This document shows, piece by piece, positions 50,154 to 59,177 of a stretch of 64,000 nt of DNA. Below the pieces are notes generated by a model, which saw only the letters and a program-made list of their open reading frames with translations, searched no databases and was not told the DNA's origin. How positions within the stretch are numbered: position 1 is the first letter of the stretch; each line of letters starts with the position of its first letter. The position numbers were made by a program, and so were the translations under genes. The DNA comes from Pedobacter deserti (GTDB taxonomy: Bacteria > Bacteroidota > Bacteroidia > Sphingobacteriales > Sphingobacteriaceae): NCBI RefSeq assembly GCF_024436415.1, contig NZ_JAFMZQ010000001.1, forward strand, positions 1,860,001-1,924,000, given 5' to 3'.

Positions 50154-51046
50154 TGCTAAGATATGCTGCCGTAGACATCGGCTCTAATGCCGTGCGCCTG
50201 CTGATTGCCGATATAACGCCTGGGGAGACAGGCTACCGCTACAAGAAAAACACCCTGATCCGTGTGCCGCTTAGACTCGGCGATGATGCCTTTCTCGACA
50301 AGCGGATCTCTGACCGCAAAGCGGAAGACCTGGTGAAGACCATGACTGCTTTTAAGCACCTGATGGACGTGTACCAGGTGAGCCACTACCTGGCCTGTGC
50401 CACTTCAGCGATGCGCGAATCGTTGAACGGCGAGGAGGTAGTGAAGAGGGTACGGGAGCATGCAGGCCTGGAACTGGAGATCATTGGCGGGCAGCGTGAA
50501 GCGAATATCATTTATGCCAATCACATCGAAGAAAACCTCGATGCCAGCAAAAACTACCTGTACATCGACGTAGGCGGCGGAAGCACAGAACTTTCGGTGT
50601 TTGTGAACAAGGAACTGGTCGCAGCCCGTTCGTTTGATATCGGTACCATCCGTATTCTGGACAATCAGGACAAGCGTGAAACCTGGGATGTCATGAAAGA
50701 CTGGGTGCGCGAGCATACACGCAACCTTAAAAACCTCGCGGGGATTGGTACCGGGGGCAATATCAACAAGCTTTTCCGCATGTCGGGCGAGAAAGAGGGC
50801 GCACCACTGTCGTTCATCAAACTCAACGGCGTGTATAACTTTTTAAACAGTCATTCCCTGAAAGAACGCATCGGCGTTTTAGGGCTCAATCCCGACCGTG
50901 CAGACGTGATTATTCCCGCCGCGGAGATCTATCTGACGCTGATGAAATGGACTTCTGTAAAACAGATCTATGTGCCCCGTGTGGGATTGGCCGATGGTAT
51001 GATCAATCTCCTGATTGAAGAAAACCTGGGCCGCTTACAGGCTTAG
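50153..51046 (+). CDS. ppx: exopolyphosphatase (Ppx/GppA family)
   Basis: Hydrolyses terminal phosphate from polyphosphate or removes phosphate from pppGpp. The 297-residue protein has the actin-like ATPase fold: 'YAAVDIGSNAVRLLIAD' at the start and 'YIDVGGGSTELSVFVNKE' at the second phosphate loop. It is short, lacking the C-terminal HD-like domains of full-length Ppx (about 500 residues), typical for the short Ppx of Bacteroidota. Overlap with ppk1 forms a polyphosphate cycle unit. Its 3' end overlaps the convergent PPTase gene by 12 bp. Confidence 0.93.
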   Translation: MLRYAAVDIGSNAVRLLIADITPGETGYRYKKNTLIRVPLRLGDDAFLDKRISDRKAEDLVKTMTAFKHLMDVYQVSHYLACATSAMRESLNGEEVVKRVREHAGLELEIIGGQREANIIYANHIEENLDASKNYLYIDVGGGSTELSVFVNKELVAARSFDIGTIRILDNQDKRETWDVMKDWVREHTRNLKNLAGIGTGGNINKLFRMSGEKEGAPLSFIKLNGVYNFLNSHSLKERIGVLGLNPDRADVIIPAAEIYLTLMKWTSVKQIYVPRVGLADGMINLLIEENLGRLQA

Positions 51047-51502
51047 ATCGGCCAGGGCCAGGTATCTGCCATGGTGGCTCACCGATCCGCTCAGCGAGTA
51101 AGCATAATTGCTGTGCGGGGGTGATATAATGCTGTGGACTTTTGCGAGATCATCTTTGTGTTCACAGGCTATGGTATAGACGTAGCCTGGATTGACAATA
51201 CTGCTTGTATAATATTGATTTTGCTCGTATGTGACTTGTCCCGCGGCGCTTTGCTCTGTTAGGGTCAGGTGGCGGCAGACCAACTTCCGCGGAGCAAAAC
51301 TTCGCAGGTTCCGGCGTCTCGACATGATCTTGTAAGCCGATTCCTTCATGCTCCAGAGCAGCCATACCATCTGGTCGGGCAGGGCGGCCGACTGGATCAT
51401 AGCTTGTTCTTCGGGCGTGAAGAGCTTTTCCAGGTAGCCTGGTCTGCGCCAGTTGCTTTCCTTTTCGGCCTTCCGGAGGTCTACAATATCGTTTCCGATC
51501 AT
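51035..51502 (-). CDS. 4'-phosphopantetheinyl transferase superfamily protein
   Basis: Would activate the neighbouring acyl carrier protein by adding the phosphopantetheine arm. The 155-residue protein has 'GNDIVD' at the start (Asp5 and Asp8; the P-loop-like acidic motif) and 'WSMKESAYK' (W50-K58), the second conserved motif of AcpS/Sfp-type enzymes, with Glu54 and Lys58. It is short for an Sfp type and has one-domain AcpS-like size. It overlaps the ACP gene by 4 bp and is the last gene of the type III PKS operon. Confidence 0.9.
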   Translation of the reverse strand: MIGNDIVDLRKAEKESNWRRPGYLEKLFTPEEQAMIQSAALPDQMVWLLWSMKESAYKIMSRRRNLRSFAPRKLVCRHLTLTEQSAAGQVTYEQNQYYTSSIVNPGYVYTIACEHKDDLAKVHSIISPPHSNYAYSLSGSVSHHGRYLALADLSL

Positions 51503-51750
51503 TGGTTCAGCTGTTCTTTGATGATCGTAATTGCCGCGCCGATGGTCAGCATCCGCTCCATTGCCGCATTGTCGATCACAATGCCAAAGGCTTCCTCCAC
51601 ATCCAGAACAATATCCACCAGGTTCGCCGAATTGATCTTCAGGTCCCGGATGAAATCGGTGTCTTCGTTGATGTCCTGCAGCAGCGCCTTGTCCTCCACG
51701 TAGGTATCCAAAATCGGTTTCAGTCGAGAAATAATACTTTGATTGTCCAT
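51499..51750 (-). CDS. acyl carrier protein
   Basis: An 83-residue, acidic, four-helix carrier. The attachment serine is Ser41 in 'LKINSANLVDIVLDVEEAFG'; the usual DSL motif is NSA here. The primary fatty-acid ACP should be elsewhere in the genome, so this is a pathway-specific carrier. It lies between the ketosynthase and the PPTase gene, with 16 bp to the ketosynthase stop and a 4-bp overlap with the PPTase start. Confidence 0.92.
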   Translation of the reverse strand: MDNQSIISRLKPILDTYVEDKALLQDINEDTDFIRDLKINSANLVDIVLDVEEAFGIVIDNAAMERMLTIGAAITIIKEQLNQ

Positions 51751-51766
51751 CTTATTCGGTTAGGTT

Positions 51767-53035
51767 TCAATACTTTTTAAACAGGATACAGGCATTTACA
51801 TCACCAAAGCCGAAGCTGGCTTTAGCTGCTATCTGAAGCTCGCGTTTGAGCATGCGCTGCGGAATACGATCTGGTGCTATCAACGCCGCAATATCGGGGT
51901 GCAGGTCTTCGCAGTTCAGGTTGGCAAATACAAAGTCTTGATTGAGCTGCAAAACCGTAGCGATGCTTTCAATACTTCCTGCGGCACTTAAGCAATGCCC
52001 GGTGTGCGATTTCAGGGAATTTATGAAAGGGAAATCGGCGGCTTTCAGGTTCAGGGCGGCCGACCAGTTCGCGAGCTCTACCGGGTCTTTAGTGGTGGCT
52101 GTGAGGTGCCCGTTGATGAGGTCTATCTCTTCAGCTTCAACACCCGACTGTTCCAGCGCCATGCGGATGCATCGCTGCACGGCTGCAGAATTAGGCGCCG
52201 TCATGCTTCCGCCACCGCGTTGTCCGCCAGAATTGATATGTCCACCCAGCACCTCTGCGTATATCCTTGCGCCTCTTTCAAGGGCCGCGTCTAGCGATTC
52301 GAGCACCAAAGCGCCCGCGCCGCAGGCGGGTACAAAGCCGCTTGCCGTTGCGCTCATAGGCCGGGACCCACGCCGCGGTTCGTCGTTGTGCTTATAGGTG
52401 CAGACTTTCATTGCGTCAAATCCGGCCCATATATACGGTCCCCCATCACTTGTGCTTCCGCACAGCATTCTTATCGCCCCGCCAGATTTAATGCGCTCAT
52501 AAGCGCTTAAAATGCTTTCGCTTCCTGTGGTGCATGCAGCAGAGTTGCTGCTCACCTGGTTACCAAGTCCGAGTTTGCCACCGAGGGTGGCGCTCACGCC
52601 GCTAGCCATGGTCTGCGACACCACCGTGCTGCCGAGTCGACGTAACTGCCCCTCATCAATCTTATAGATCGCCTCGCGGAACTTCTCCACCCCGGAGTTT
52701 CCGGCGCCAAAGATTACGCCGCTGTCCCAGTCCGGCTCCTCCGCGCCAAGTATTTTAAGCCCAGCATCCTGCCAGGCATCCATTCCGGCGATGGTGCCAT
52801 ATAAGATTCCTGTGCTGTTCAATTGCTTCAGTTCCAGCTCCGTGAAGTACTTTGCTTTCATTTGGTCCGGAACCTCCGGCTTGCCGGCAATCTGGCAGGA
52901 AAAGCCCAGTCGCTCCAGTTCAGGATCATGATGTATACCGGAAATGCCCTGCATGAGCGCCGTACTGAAGGCCTGCAAGCCCACAGCGTTTGGCGCCACC
53001 ACGCCCATTCCCGTTATCACTACCCGTTTAGCCAT
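51767..53035 (-). CDS. beta-ketoacyl-ACP synthase (KAS II/FabF type)
   Basis: Extends acyl chains on an ACP by condensation with malonyl-ACP. The 422-residue thiolase-fold protein has an intact Cys-His-His triad: C168 in 'SSNSAACTTGSESI', H310 in 'DLINGHLTATTKDP' and H347 in 'SLKSHTGHCLSAAGSIES' together with Lys342. It therefore seems active, unlike chain-length-factor partners. It overlaps the FabZ-like gene by 8 bp. Confidence 0.93.
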   Translation of the reverse strand: MAKRVVITGMGVVAPNAVGLQAFSTALMQGISGIHHDPELERLGFSCQIAGKPEVPDQMKAKYFTELELKQLNSTGILYGTIAGMDAWQDAGLKILGAEEPDWDSGVIFGAGNSGVEKFREAIYKIDEGQLRRLGSTVVSQTMASGVSATLGGKLGLGNQVSSNSAACTTGSESILSAYERIKSGGAIRMLCGSTSDGGPYIWAGFDAMKVCTYKHNDEPRRGSRPMSATASGFVPACGAGALVLESLDAALERGARIYAEVLGGHINSGGQRGGGSMTAPNSAAVQRCIRMALEQSGVEAEEIDLINGHLTATTKDPVELANWSAALNLKAADFPFINSLKSHTGHCLSAAGSIESIATVLQLNQDFVFANLNCEDLHPDIAALIAPDRIPQRMLKRELQIAAKASFGFGDVNACILFKKY

Positions 53036-53492
53036 TCATGCGTTTGGTTACCATTCCGGCTATCGTACCCTTGCAAACCACCTCGCCCGAGGCGTTGAGC
53101 ATTTGTACGCTGCAGTTCAGCTTTTTAAAACGGAAGTACACCTTTTCCGCATGCACCGTCACCTTCTCGCCCGGAAAAACAGGCTTAAGGAAGTCGATCG
53201 CTGTGCTGGTCAGCATCACATGTCCGGCCATAGTCTCGTCCTCATCTTCGGTTGCGCCACTGCCTGCCGAAAGATATATACCGAGGCAAACGAGACCAAT
53301 CTGCGCCATCGTTTCGGTAAGGATAACGCCTGGGGTAACCGGATTATCTTTAAAATGCCCCTTATAGAAATCGAGCGAAGGGTCGAACGTATACGTGCCG
53401 CTCACCTTGTTCTCATCAATCTCCAGAATCTCGTCTACAAACAGAAACGGCCTGGAGTAGGGTAGCTGCGCTAAAATAGTGTCTTTATTCAT
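53028..53492 (-). CDS. beta-hydroxyacyl-ACP dehydratase (FabZ/FabA-like hotdog)
   Basis: Removes water from 3-hydroxyacyl-ACP. The 154-residue protein has the hotdog signature 'GHFKDNPVTPGVILTETMAQ' with catalytic His46 and Glu60, preceded by 'PYSRPFLFVDEILEID'. The TPGV context matches FabZ-type enzymes. With the ketosynthase and ACP it would complete part of a small fatty-acid elongation set; a ketoreductase and enoyl reductase would have to be borrowed from primary metabolism. It starts 19 bp after the type III PKS stop. Confidence 0.93.
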   Translation of the reverse strand: MNKDTILAQLPYSRPFLFVDEILEIDENKVSGTYTFDPSLDFYKGHFKDNPVTPGVILTETMAQIGLVCLGIYLSAGSGATEDEDETMAGHVMLTSTAIDFLKPVFPGEKVTVHAEKVYFRFKKLNCSVQMLNASGEVVCKGTIAGMVTKRMNG

Positions 53493-53511
53493 GCTTCAAT
53501 AATACAATAAA

Positions 53512-54564
53512 TTACCACTTCAGTAAAATCCGCTGCGCGGAAAAACCAGGGCCAAAACTCAGCATCAGTCCGTAGCTTCCCGCCTGCACCTGTTCCTGCA
53601 TAAACTTTTCTAAAACATAAAATACCGTGGCGCTCGACATATTTCCGTACTGCCGCAATACTTCTTTGGTATGGTCTATGTTCTTGCCCAGCCCGCCAAA
53701 CAAGCCCTCAACGAGCTGAACGATCTTCTTCCCGCCGGGATGGAAGACGAGCTGGTCCACATCTTTTATGGCCAGACCGTTTTTTTCCAGGAAAGGATGG
53801 ATGATTCTGTCAAAATGCTCGGCTATGGTATCTGGTACGGCCACGTCAAGTACCATCTGCAGACCGCTGTTGGTGAGTTTAAAGCCCATCATATGTTCGG
53901 CATCATAAAAATGATACATCTCATCGGCCAGTATCTGCGGCCCCTCGTCATCGGGGTGCGAAGACAAGAGTACACAAGCCGCCCCGTCGCCAAAAATGGC
54001 CGCACTCACAATGTTGGCCATAGAATAGTCGTCCAACTGGAAGGTCGCCGTGGGCGATTCGTAGGCCACCACAGCGGCCCGTTTACCCGGGTTTGCCTTT
54101 AGAAAATTGTGGGCATAGATCATCCCCGAGACCCCCGCTGCACAACCCATTTCGGTCACCGGCAAGCGCATCACATCCTGTTTCAAACCCAATCTGTTGA
54201 TCAGGTAAGCATCCAGCGAGGGAATCATGATCCCTGTGCAGCTTACGGTAATGATATAGTCGAGGTCTTTGGCCTGCCAGCCGGCCTGCGACAAAGCCTT
54301 TTCCAGGCAGGAAGATGCCAGCTTGATGCCTTCCCTGGTGTAGATATCGTTGCGTTCTTCAAATGAGCTGCGGGTAAATACTTCTTCGGGCGACATGATG
54401 GAATAGCGTTTATCGACCCCGGCGTTCTCAAAAATCTTCTTTACTTTCCGGATAAAGCGCTCGTCCTGTCCATCTAGCCAGCCGTCGAGCAAAGGCAGAA
54501 TATCTGCGGTGTTTCGCGAAAAAGCGGGCAGCGCTTTAGCAACGGTTCTGATCTTTACATGCAT
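53512..54564 (-). CDS. type III polyketide synthase (chalcone synthase-like)
   Basis: A homodimeric ketosynthase that extends an acyl starter with malonyl-CoA and cyclises the product to a resorcinol or pyrone. The 350-residue protein has the full catalytic triad: C141 in 'VTEMGCAAGVSGM', H275 in 'QLVFHPGGKKIV' and N308 in 'QYGNMSSATVFYVL', plus the C-terminal 'LSFGPGFSAQRILL'. Bacterial relatives (ArsB, SrsA) take fatty acyl starters and form alkylresorcinols or alkylpyrones; which ring is formed cannot be told. The gene starts 2 bp after the methyltransferase stop. Confidence 0.93.
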   Translation of the reverse strand: MHVKIRTVAKALPAFSRNTADILPLLDGWLDGQDERFIRKVKKIFENAGVDKRYSIMSPEEVFTRSSFEERNDIYTREGIKLASSCLEKALSQAGWQAKDLDYIITVSCTGIMIPSLDAYLINRLGLKQDVMRLPVTEMGCAAGVSGMIYAHNFLKANPGKRAAVVAYESPTATFQLDDYSMANIVSAAIFGDGAACVLLSSHPDDEGPQILADEMYHFYDAEHMMGFKLTNSGLQMVLDVAVPDTIAEHFDRIIHPFLEKNGLAIKDVDQLVFHPGGKKIVQLVEGLFGGLGKNIDHTKEVLRQYGNMSSATVFYVLEKFMQEQVQAGSYGLMLSFGPGFSAQRILLKW

Positions 54565-54566
54565 AG

Positions 54567-55292
54567 TTATTCCTTATCGGTTGAGATGACCCATTGGTAG
54601 CGGAAAGCCCATTTCCAGCGGAGCAGATAATTCCTGACATTGAGTTTGTTGGTATAGTATAGCAAATCCTTCTTTTTAAAGCCTCTCAGTATCGAAATCA
54701 GGCCATCGTCGCGCGACATGGCGTTTAACCCGAACACGATGCAGACCAGCATAAAAAGATAGTAGGCCAGTTTACTTCGGTGCAGATCGTTTACCACCAC
54801 GCCCATGGTAGCCTGTTTTTTCAATCCCCCCATTAGTTCCAGCAGCTCCGGGTCCTTAAAGTGATGCAGGGTAAGGGTACACAAGATAACATCGTACTCC
54901 CGCTGTTGTTTAATTTCTTCGAAAATATCTGCACAGCGGTACTTGATGCTGGGATACCCTAAAGAAAGCGCCTCGGCATGGGCGACCGTAAAAGCATTGG
55001 CATCTACCCCGGTTAGATGCATGTTCAGACCCTTTTTAAGCCCATAATCAGCCAGCACCCTGAGCATATCCCCGTTGCCGCAACCCACATCAAGTATACG
55101 TATAGCTTTTCCTTGCTTTACGTTAGACCGGTCTAGCAGCCAGCGCAATCCGCTTATGGTTACCGCATTGCCGCCCAGCAGGCGGTTAATGCTGGCCAGC
55201 TTGTCGAGCGCGTCGCGCAGTATCTCGCCTTCCATGGCAAAATCATCCATTATCTCGGCAGCATCACTGCGGTGTTTTGTGTTTACCAGCAT
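54567..55292 (-). CDS. class I SAM-dependent methyltransferase of the type III PKS operon
   Basis: A 241-residue Rossmann-fold methyltransferase with motif I 'IRILDVGCGNGDMLRVLADY', acidic motif II 'LTGVDANAFT', and a post-motif 'YDVILCTLTLHHFKDPELLE'. Similar enzymes next to type III PKS genes (SrsB in Streptomyces griseus) methylate phenolic lipids; here O- or C-methylation cannot be distinguished. A hydrophobic stretch ('LAYYLFMLVCIVFGLNA') near residue 182 suggests membrane contact, fitting a lipid substrate. It lies between the PKS (2 bp) and the flavoprotein (3 bp). Confidence 0.88.
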   Translation of the reverse strand: MLVNTKHRSDAAEIMDDFAMEGEILRDALDKLASINRLLGGNAVTISGLRWLLDRSNVKQGKAIRILDVGCGNGDMLRVLADYGLKKGLNMHLTGVDANAFTVAHAEALSLGYPSIKYRCADIFEEIKQQREYDVILCTLTLHHFKDPELLELMGGLKKQATMGVVVNDLHRSKLAYYLFMLVCIVFGLNAMSRDDGLISILRGFKKKDLLYYTNKLNVRNYLLRWKWAFRYQWVISTDKE

Positions 55293-55295
55293 AGG

Positions 55296-56414
55296 TTAAA
55301 AAGGTTTTCCGTGCGTTTGTTTAACAATGTAGGGAAGCAGCGGAGGGAAGCTAACCGCTGCGCTCATCGCCATATCGAAAAGTTTCTCCTTGCGCGCCAG
55401 CCGCGATAGCAAGTGTCCGTTGCGCAGCCGGCGGCCAAACTGCCTCTTCCACCCGGTATCATAGGCAGTCTCCAGTTCCTGTCTGCTCAGCTCCCCACGA
55501 AAAAACGAGGTGCATAACTCCGAACAGATCTTGGCGCCGTGTATGGCCATCGCCATGCCATTACCGCAAAGCGGATGGATAAGTCCGGCTGTGTCGCCCA
55601 CCATCAGCATATGCTGCCAAACAGGTTCCTTCCGATCAAAACTGATCTGGCTTATGCTCAACGGCTGATCAAATAAGGGCTCTGCGTGCTGAAATATATC
55701 CTTCAGATGCCGGTTCTGGTGCAGCACGCCACTGTTAAAGGCGGCTATATTTTTGAATTTTTTGAAAGAATTATAGTCGGCCAGGTAACAGATATTCAAC
55801 CGCCCGTCTTCCACTTTGGAAACCCCGCAATAGCCACCCCTAAAATGATGCAGCGCTACCGTTTCCGAATCGCATTTGCCCGAATAGTGCGCCTTAACAG
55901 CCAACCAGGGCGAAGGGCGCCGGATGAAGGGGCGCGACAATTGCTGATCGAGCGCTGCCCGTTTTCCGTAAGCCCCAATGGCTAGTCGACCCCCGAATTC
56001 ACCGTGTTCTTTGGTCGACACCACAAAGCCATCATTCTCAAACCTAACTGTGCTAACAGTGTCGGTCAGTATGCTTGCGCCGGCCAACTTGGCCTTTTGG
56101 TAAAGAAAATCATCCAGCTTGTACCGGCTTATCCCAAAGCCACCCAGTGGTAAATCGCAGCTCACAGAGCGGCCGCTTAAGGTGGTCACCATCAGTTTTG
56201 AAAGCTGTTGTGGACCAAGGGATAGCGGGTCGGCCCCCAAGCTCTGCAAATAGGGCAGGACTTCGTTCGATACGTACTCTCCGCAAACCTTGTGATGAGG
56301 ATAAGTGTTCTTTTCAACAAGCAATACAGAAAAGCCCATGTTGCTTAAATGAATAGCACAGGTAAGTCCGGCAAGTCCGCCGCCCACAATAATAACGTCG
56401 TTATTCGTCTGCAT
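55296..56414 (-). CDS. FAD-dependent oxidoreductase (geranylgeranyl reductase/UbiH-like)
   Basis: A 372-residue flavoprotein with FAD-binding 'VIIVGGGLAGLTCAIHLSNM', the 'HKVCGEYVSNEVLPYL' motif of the geranylgeranyl reductase-like group, and the second FAD motif 'LMVGDTAGLIHPLCGNGMAM'. Such enzymes reduce prenyl chains or hydroxylate aromatic rings; in the S. griseus srs operon the flavoprotein SrsC hydroxylates the ring of an alkylresorcinol to give a hydroquinone. I start at ATG 56414 (MQTNND); ATG 56435 adds 7 residues. First gene of the operon, 46 bp from the stop of the upstream porP gene. Confidence 0.9.
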   Translation of the reverse strand: MQTNNDVIIVGGGLAGLTCAIHLSNMGFSVLLVEKNTYPHHKVCGEYVSNEVLPYLQSLGADPLSLGPQQLSKLMVTTLSGRSVSCDLPLGGFGISRYKLDDFLYQKAKLAGASILTDTVSTVRFENDGFVVSTKEHGEFGGRLAIGAYGKRAALDQQLSRPFIRRPSPWLAVKAHYSGKCDSETVALHHFRGGYCGVSKVEDGRLNICYLADYNSFKKFKNIAAFNSGVLHQNRHLKDIFQHAEPLFDQPLSISQISFDRKEPVWQHMLMVGDTAGLIHPLCGNGMAMAIHGAKICSELCTSFFRGELSRQELETAYDTGWKRQFGRRLRNGHLLSRLARKEKLFDMAMSAAVSFPPLLPYIVKQTHGKPF

Positions 56415-56459
56415 GCTGCGGCAGAAAGCAAACAAATGGCGTACCGTTATAAACAGGAA

Positions 56460-57437
56460 TCAGAATTTGTAGCACCTAAGCGCTCCCGGTCGTTTGGCGT
56501 GACCAGTATTTAAGTACAAACCCACTGAAATTTCATGGCTTCCAAAATTATTGTTCTGAAGCGCATTTAGTGCATAATCGTACGAGTAGCCTACCCTAAA
56601 AGCGGGAGAAACAAACAGTTCGAAGAGCCCGCCCAGGGCGGTCCGTTTTGTAAGGTTATCCGGAAGATGTTTTCTGGAATATGAAATAGCGGTGCGGTAG
56701 AAGGCGCCGAGCCAGACCTTATCGCCCAGAAGCAAAAAGCTATTAATGTCTAACGATGCAGGCCCTTTCAGGTCGTCTTTGAGGAGAAGGGTCGGCTTAA
56801 AGGTCATGCCGTTGTTTAATGGAAACAGTGCGCCGGTGGTAAAGTACAGGTGCGGTTGCGGAACCGGCACCAGCAGATTGCTACTGTTGTTCCTGGCAGC
56901 GTAACGCGCCAGCATGTTTGCGACTGAGAAGCCCGCAAAATAGCGTTCAGCAGTATAATACACACCAAACCTGGCGTCCGGCAGTATCCTTGTCTCGGTG
57001 GTCGTGCTAATCGCATCGTCGCTGTTGTCAATAGCATTGAGCTTTCCGGTGTTAAGTCCCAACTGCATAAATCCTGCAGCAATGCCAAAGCTCAGATGAC
57101 GCTCTCCGTCGTAACCCAGTCTGATTTTGTAGGCATAGTTTGCATAGCCCGAAAGGTTACTCTGCGCGCCCACCTGGTCAGACGAGATGATCAGTCCCAG
57201 CCCGACATTATTGTCATTCAAGGGCATGTCTCCGGCCACAGATAAACTCTTTGGGGCACCTTTTACACCGGCCCATTGTGCACGGTAAAATGATTGCACA
57301 TACAGTTCCTCTTTATAACCCGAGTATGCCGGGTTTATGTGGATTCCGTTGAATATATATTGGGTGTACTGACTGTCCTGTTGAGCACAGGTACTCATCG
57401 TCAGCATCATGAGCGCGGCAGTTAAAAACTTTTTCAT
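56460..57437 (-). CDS. PorP/SprF-family type IX secretion outer membrane protein
   Basis: A 325-residue beta-rich outer membrane protein with a signal peptide ending 'TMSTCAQQD'. The N-terminal mature sequence '[20 protein letters not shown]' and '[20 protein letters not shown]' are hallmarks of PorP/SprF proteins, which help a specific type IX secretion cargo attach to the surface. It is usually encoded next to that cargo; here the upstream gene, overlapping by 4 bp, carries the gliding-type secretion domain, making it the likely partner. Confidence 0.93.
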   Translation of the reverse strand: MKKFLTAALMMLTMSTCAQQDSQYTQYIFNGIHINPAYSGYKEELYVQSFYRAQWAGVKGAPKSLSVAGDMPLNDNNVGLGLIISSDQVGAQSNLSGYANYAYKIRLGYDGERHLSFGIAAGFMQLGLNTGKLNAIDNSDDAISTTTETRILPDARFGVYYTAERYFAGFSVANMLARYAARNNSSNLLVPVPQPHLYFTTGALFPLNNGMTFKPTLLLKDDLKGPASLDINSFLLLGDKVWLGAFYRTAISYSRKHLPDNLTKRTALGGLFELFVSPAFRVGYSYDYALNALQNNNFGSHEISVGLYLNTGHAKRPGALRCYKF

Positions 57438-58381
57438 TTCTTTTCTCTTAACAACGTGACATAGCCCTTAAAAACTTCCCATTCTGCTCCCTGCGACCGT
57501 ACTTTGATGACGTAGAAATATGTACCCTCATTGAGTCCGTCGCCCTGCCATTCGTTGCGGTAAGACTTGCTCTGATATACCGTTCCACCCCAGCGGTTTA
57601 CGATCGTTACTTCGTTTTCGTAATTTTCTATCCCGGGGATTTCAAACCTGTCGTTCTTACCGTCGCCATTTGGCGTAAAGACGTTTGGTATGATGATCCC
57701 GATGATTGGTTTACTATCGGACGAGCTGTTATTCGCTGAATCAGGATCCGGCTCCACGGCTGACACTGAAGCTGTGTTTTTTATTATTCCTGGCCTCAAA
57801 GCTTTAACCCTTACGCGCAATTCGGCATGCGCACTGTTATTAAGCCGATCGATCTGCCACAATACTGTTCGTGTGCCCGCATTATAATGGGCCCGACCCA
57901 TCAATGGTGTGACGAGCTCATCAAAGGTTAGCTCTTCGGGTAGTGTATCCAGTACACGTATCTCCGAAGCGTCACCTATCCCCATGTTCGCAACTTTTAT
58001 TAGGTACTCAAAGGGCTCGTTAATGCTTATGGCGCGCCGCTCAGAAGTTTTTTCTATCATCACGTCGGCCGACACGGCAATGTCATTATCTGTGACGACA
58101 AGAACCGGCTCTGAGATATCTGAGGCACACCCTTGAGCATTGAAGGATATGACGGTATAGCTTCCGGGTTCCTTAACCTTCAGGTCGGCCCGGTTGGCCT
58201 GTGGGATATAGCTATCATTTCTAAGCCACTGAAACGTTACGGCTTCATTCGATGAGGCTCTTAACCTGATGGAAGAGCCGGCTTTAATTTTAACGGGACC
58301 AGGAAGTTCAGATTGCGTAAAGCCTGCCGTTGCGCTTAGCAACAGCAGGCTGGTTACGAAACCTGTTTTTTGTGTTAACAT
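57434..58381 (-). CDS. secreted adhesin-like protein with gliding-type (T9SS type B) C-terminal domain
   Basis: A 315-residue surface protein: signal peptide (to about 'SATAGFTQ'), an Ig-like domain ('[20 protein letters not shown]'), a DUF11-type repeat ('[20 protein letters not shown]') and a C-terminal gliding-motility domain starting '[20 protein letters not shown]' and ending '[15 protein letters not shown]'. This last domain is the type B secretion signal for the type IX system. The protein is short for this class; usual members run to thousands of residues. It overlaps porP by 4 bp. Confidence 0.92.
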   Translation of the reverse strand: MLTQKTGFVTSLLLLSATAGFTQSELPGPVKIKAGSSIRLRASSNEAVTFQWLRNDSYIPQANRADLKVKEPGSYTVISFNAQGCASDISEPVLVVTDNDIAVSADVMIEKTSERRAISINEPFEYLIKVANMGIGDASEIRVLDTLPEELTFDELVTPLMGRAHYNAGTRTVLWQIDRLNNSAHAELRVRVKALRPGIIKNTASVSAVEPDPDSANNSSSDSKPIIGIIIPNVFTPNGDGKNDRFEIPGIENYENEVTIVNRWGGTVYQSKSYRNEWQGDGLNEGTYFYVIKVRSQGAEWEVFKGYVTLLREKK

Positions 58382-58413
58382 GCCAGATGGATGAACTTTC
58401 GTGGCGTTTTTGA

Positions 58414-59127
58414 TCAGTTTGCTGCAATAGTGATTGTTGGAGCGGCTGGTTTAGGGGTTACGATAACTTGTTGTGTATTGGTTGATGTAACCGGGCAGCC
58501 ATCGCCCAGCAAACTGTTGGCAGTGTTTGAACCCTGTACATATCTCACTGATGCTGTAATGACGTATGTTCCGGGCACCGTCGTATTCAAAGTGAATGCG
58601 CCGTTACTACCTACTGTTCCAACAGTTGTTACGTCGACTGCCGCACCATTTCTGGTCACCGTGTAAGTGTAGTTTAGCGCCAGATAATTGTCGTTCAATG
58701 CATCGGTTTCGGTGTTGGTTATGTTAGATGCTACATCACTGCTGTTAACTGATCCGTTCGCCTCGCAATAAGCCGCCACACTGGGTGCATCTAAGGTGAT
58801 ACCCAGCGGGGGCAACACGATAATGGTATTAGTAACCGGGTCAGACGCACATGCACCTGAATTTGCATCGGTAACGGAGTTTAGCACCACTTCATATGTG
58901 CCTGCCGCACTAAACGAGGTCGGAGCCGTCGCACTTGGATAGCCGGATATCGAGGAAGCTCCTTGTCGCACATCCCACAACAATGAAGTGCCTGGTGCAT
59001 TGTTTGTGGCATTAAGCGCGAGTGCTGTTCCAATACAGGTGTAATAGGTTGCCGACATTACTGGGCTGTAAAAGAAGAAAAGCATTGCTAAGAACGAGAT
59101 GTGTTTGAAAGTAAATTTTTGTTTCAT
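58414..59127 (-). CDS. exported Ig-like repeat protein ending in a bare module linker
   Basis: A 237-residue protein with a signal peptide ([20 protein letters not shown], cut near 'PVMSA') and two Ig/PKD-like modules ('[20 protein letters not shown]', '[20 protein letters not shown]'). It stops after '[18 protein letters not shown]', a motif that in large surface proteins links one Ig module to the next. It has no type IX secretion signal. I chose ATG 59127 because the signal peptide begins there; the longer open frame reaches back into the next gene. The gene is part of the operon 59178-60860 to porP. Confidence 0.75.
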   Translation of the reverse strand: MKQKFTFKHISFLAMLFFFYSPVMSATYYTCIGTALALNATNNAPGTSLLWDVRQGASSISGYPSATAPTSFSAAGTYEVVLNSVTDANSGACASDPVTNTIIVLPPLGITLDAPSVAAYCEANGSVNSSDVASNITNTETDALNDNYLALNYTYTVTRNGAAVDVTTVGTVGSNGAFTLNTTVPGTYVITASVRYVQGSNTANSLLGDGCPVTSTNTQQVIVTPKPAAPTITIAAN

Positions 59128-59177
59128 GTTGCTTGGTTTTGTTATTAATTGTGTTTGTAATGGATTATGACTAAAAA

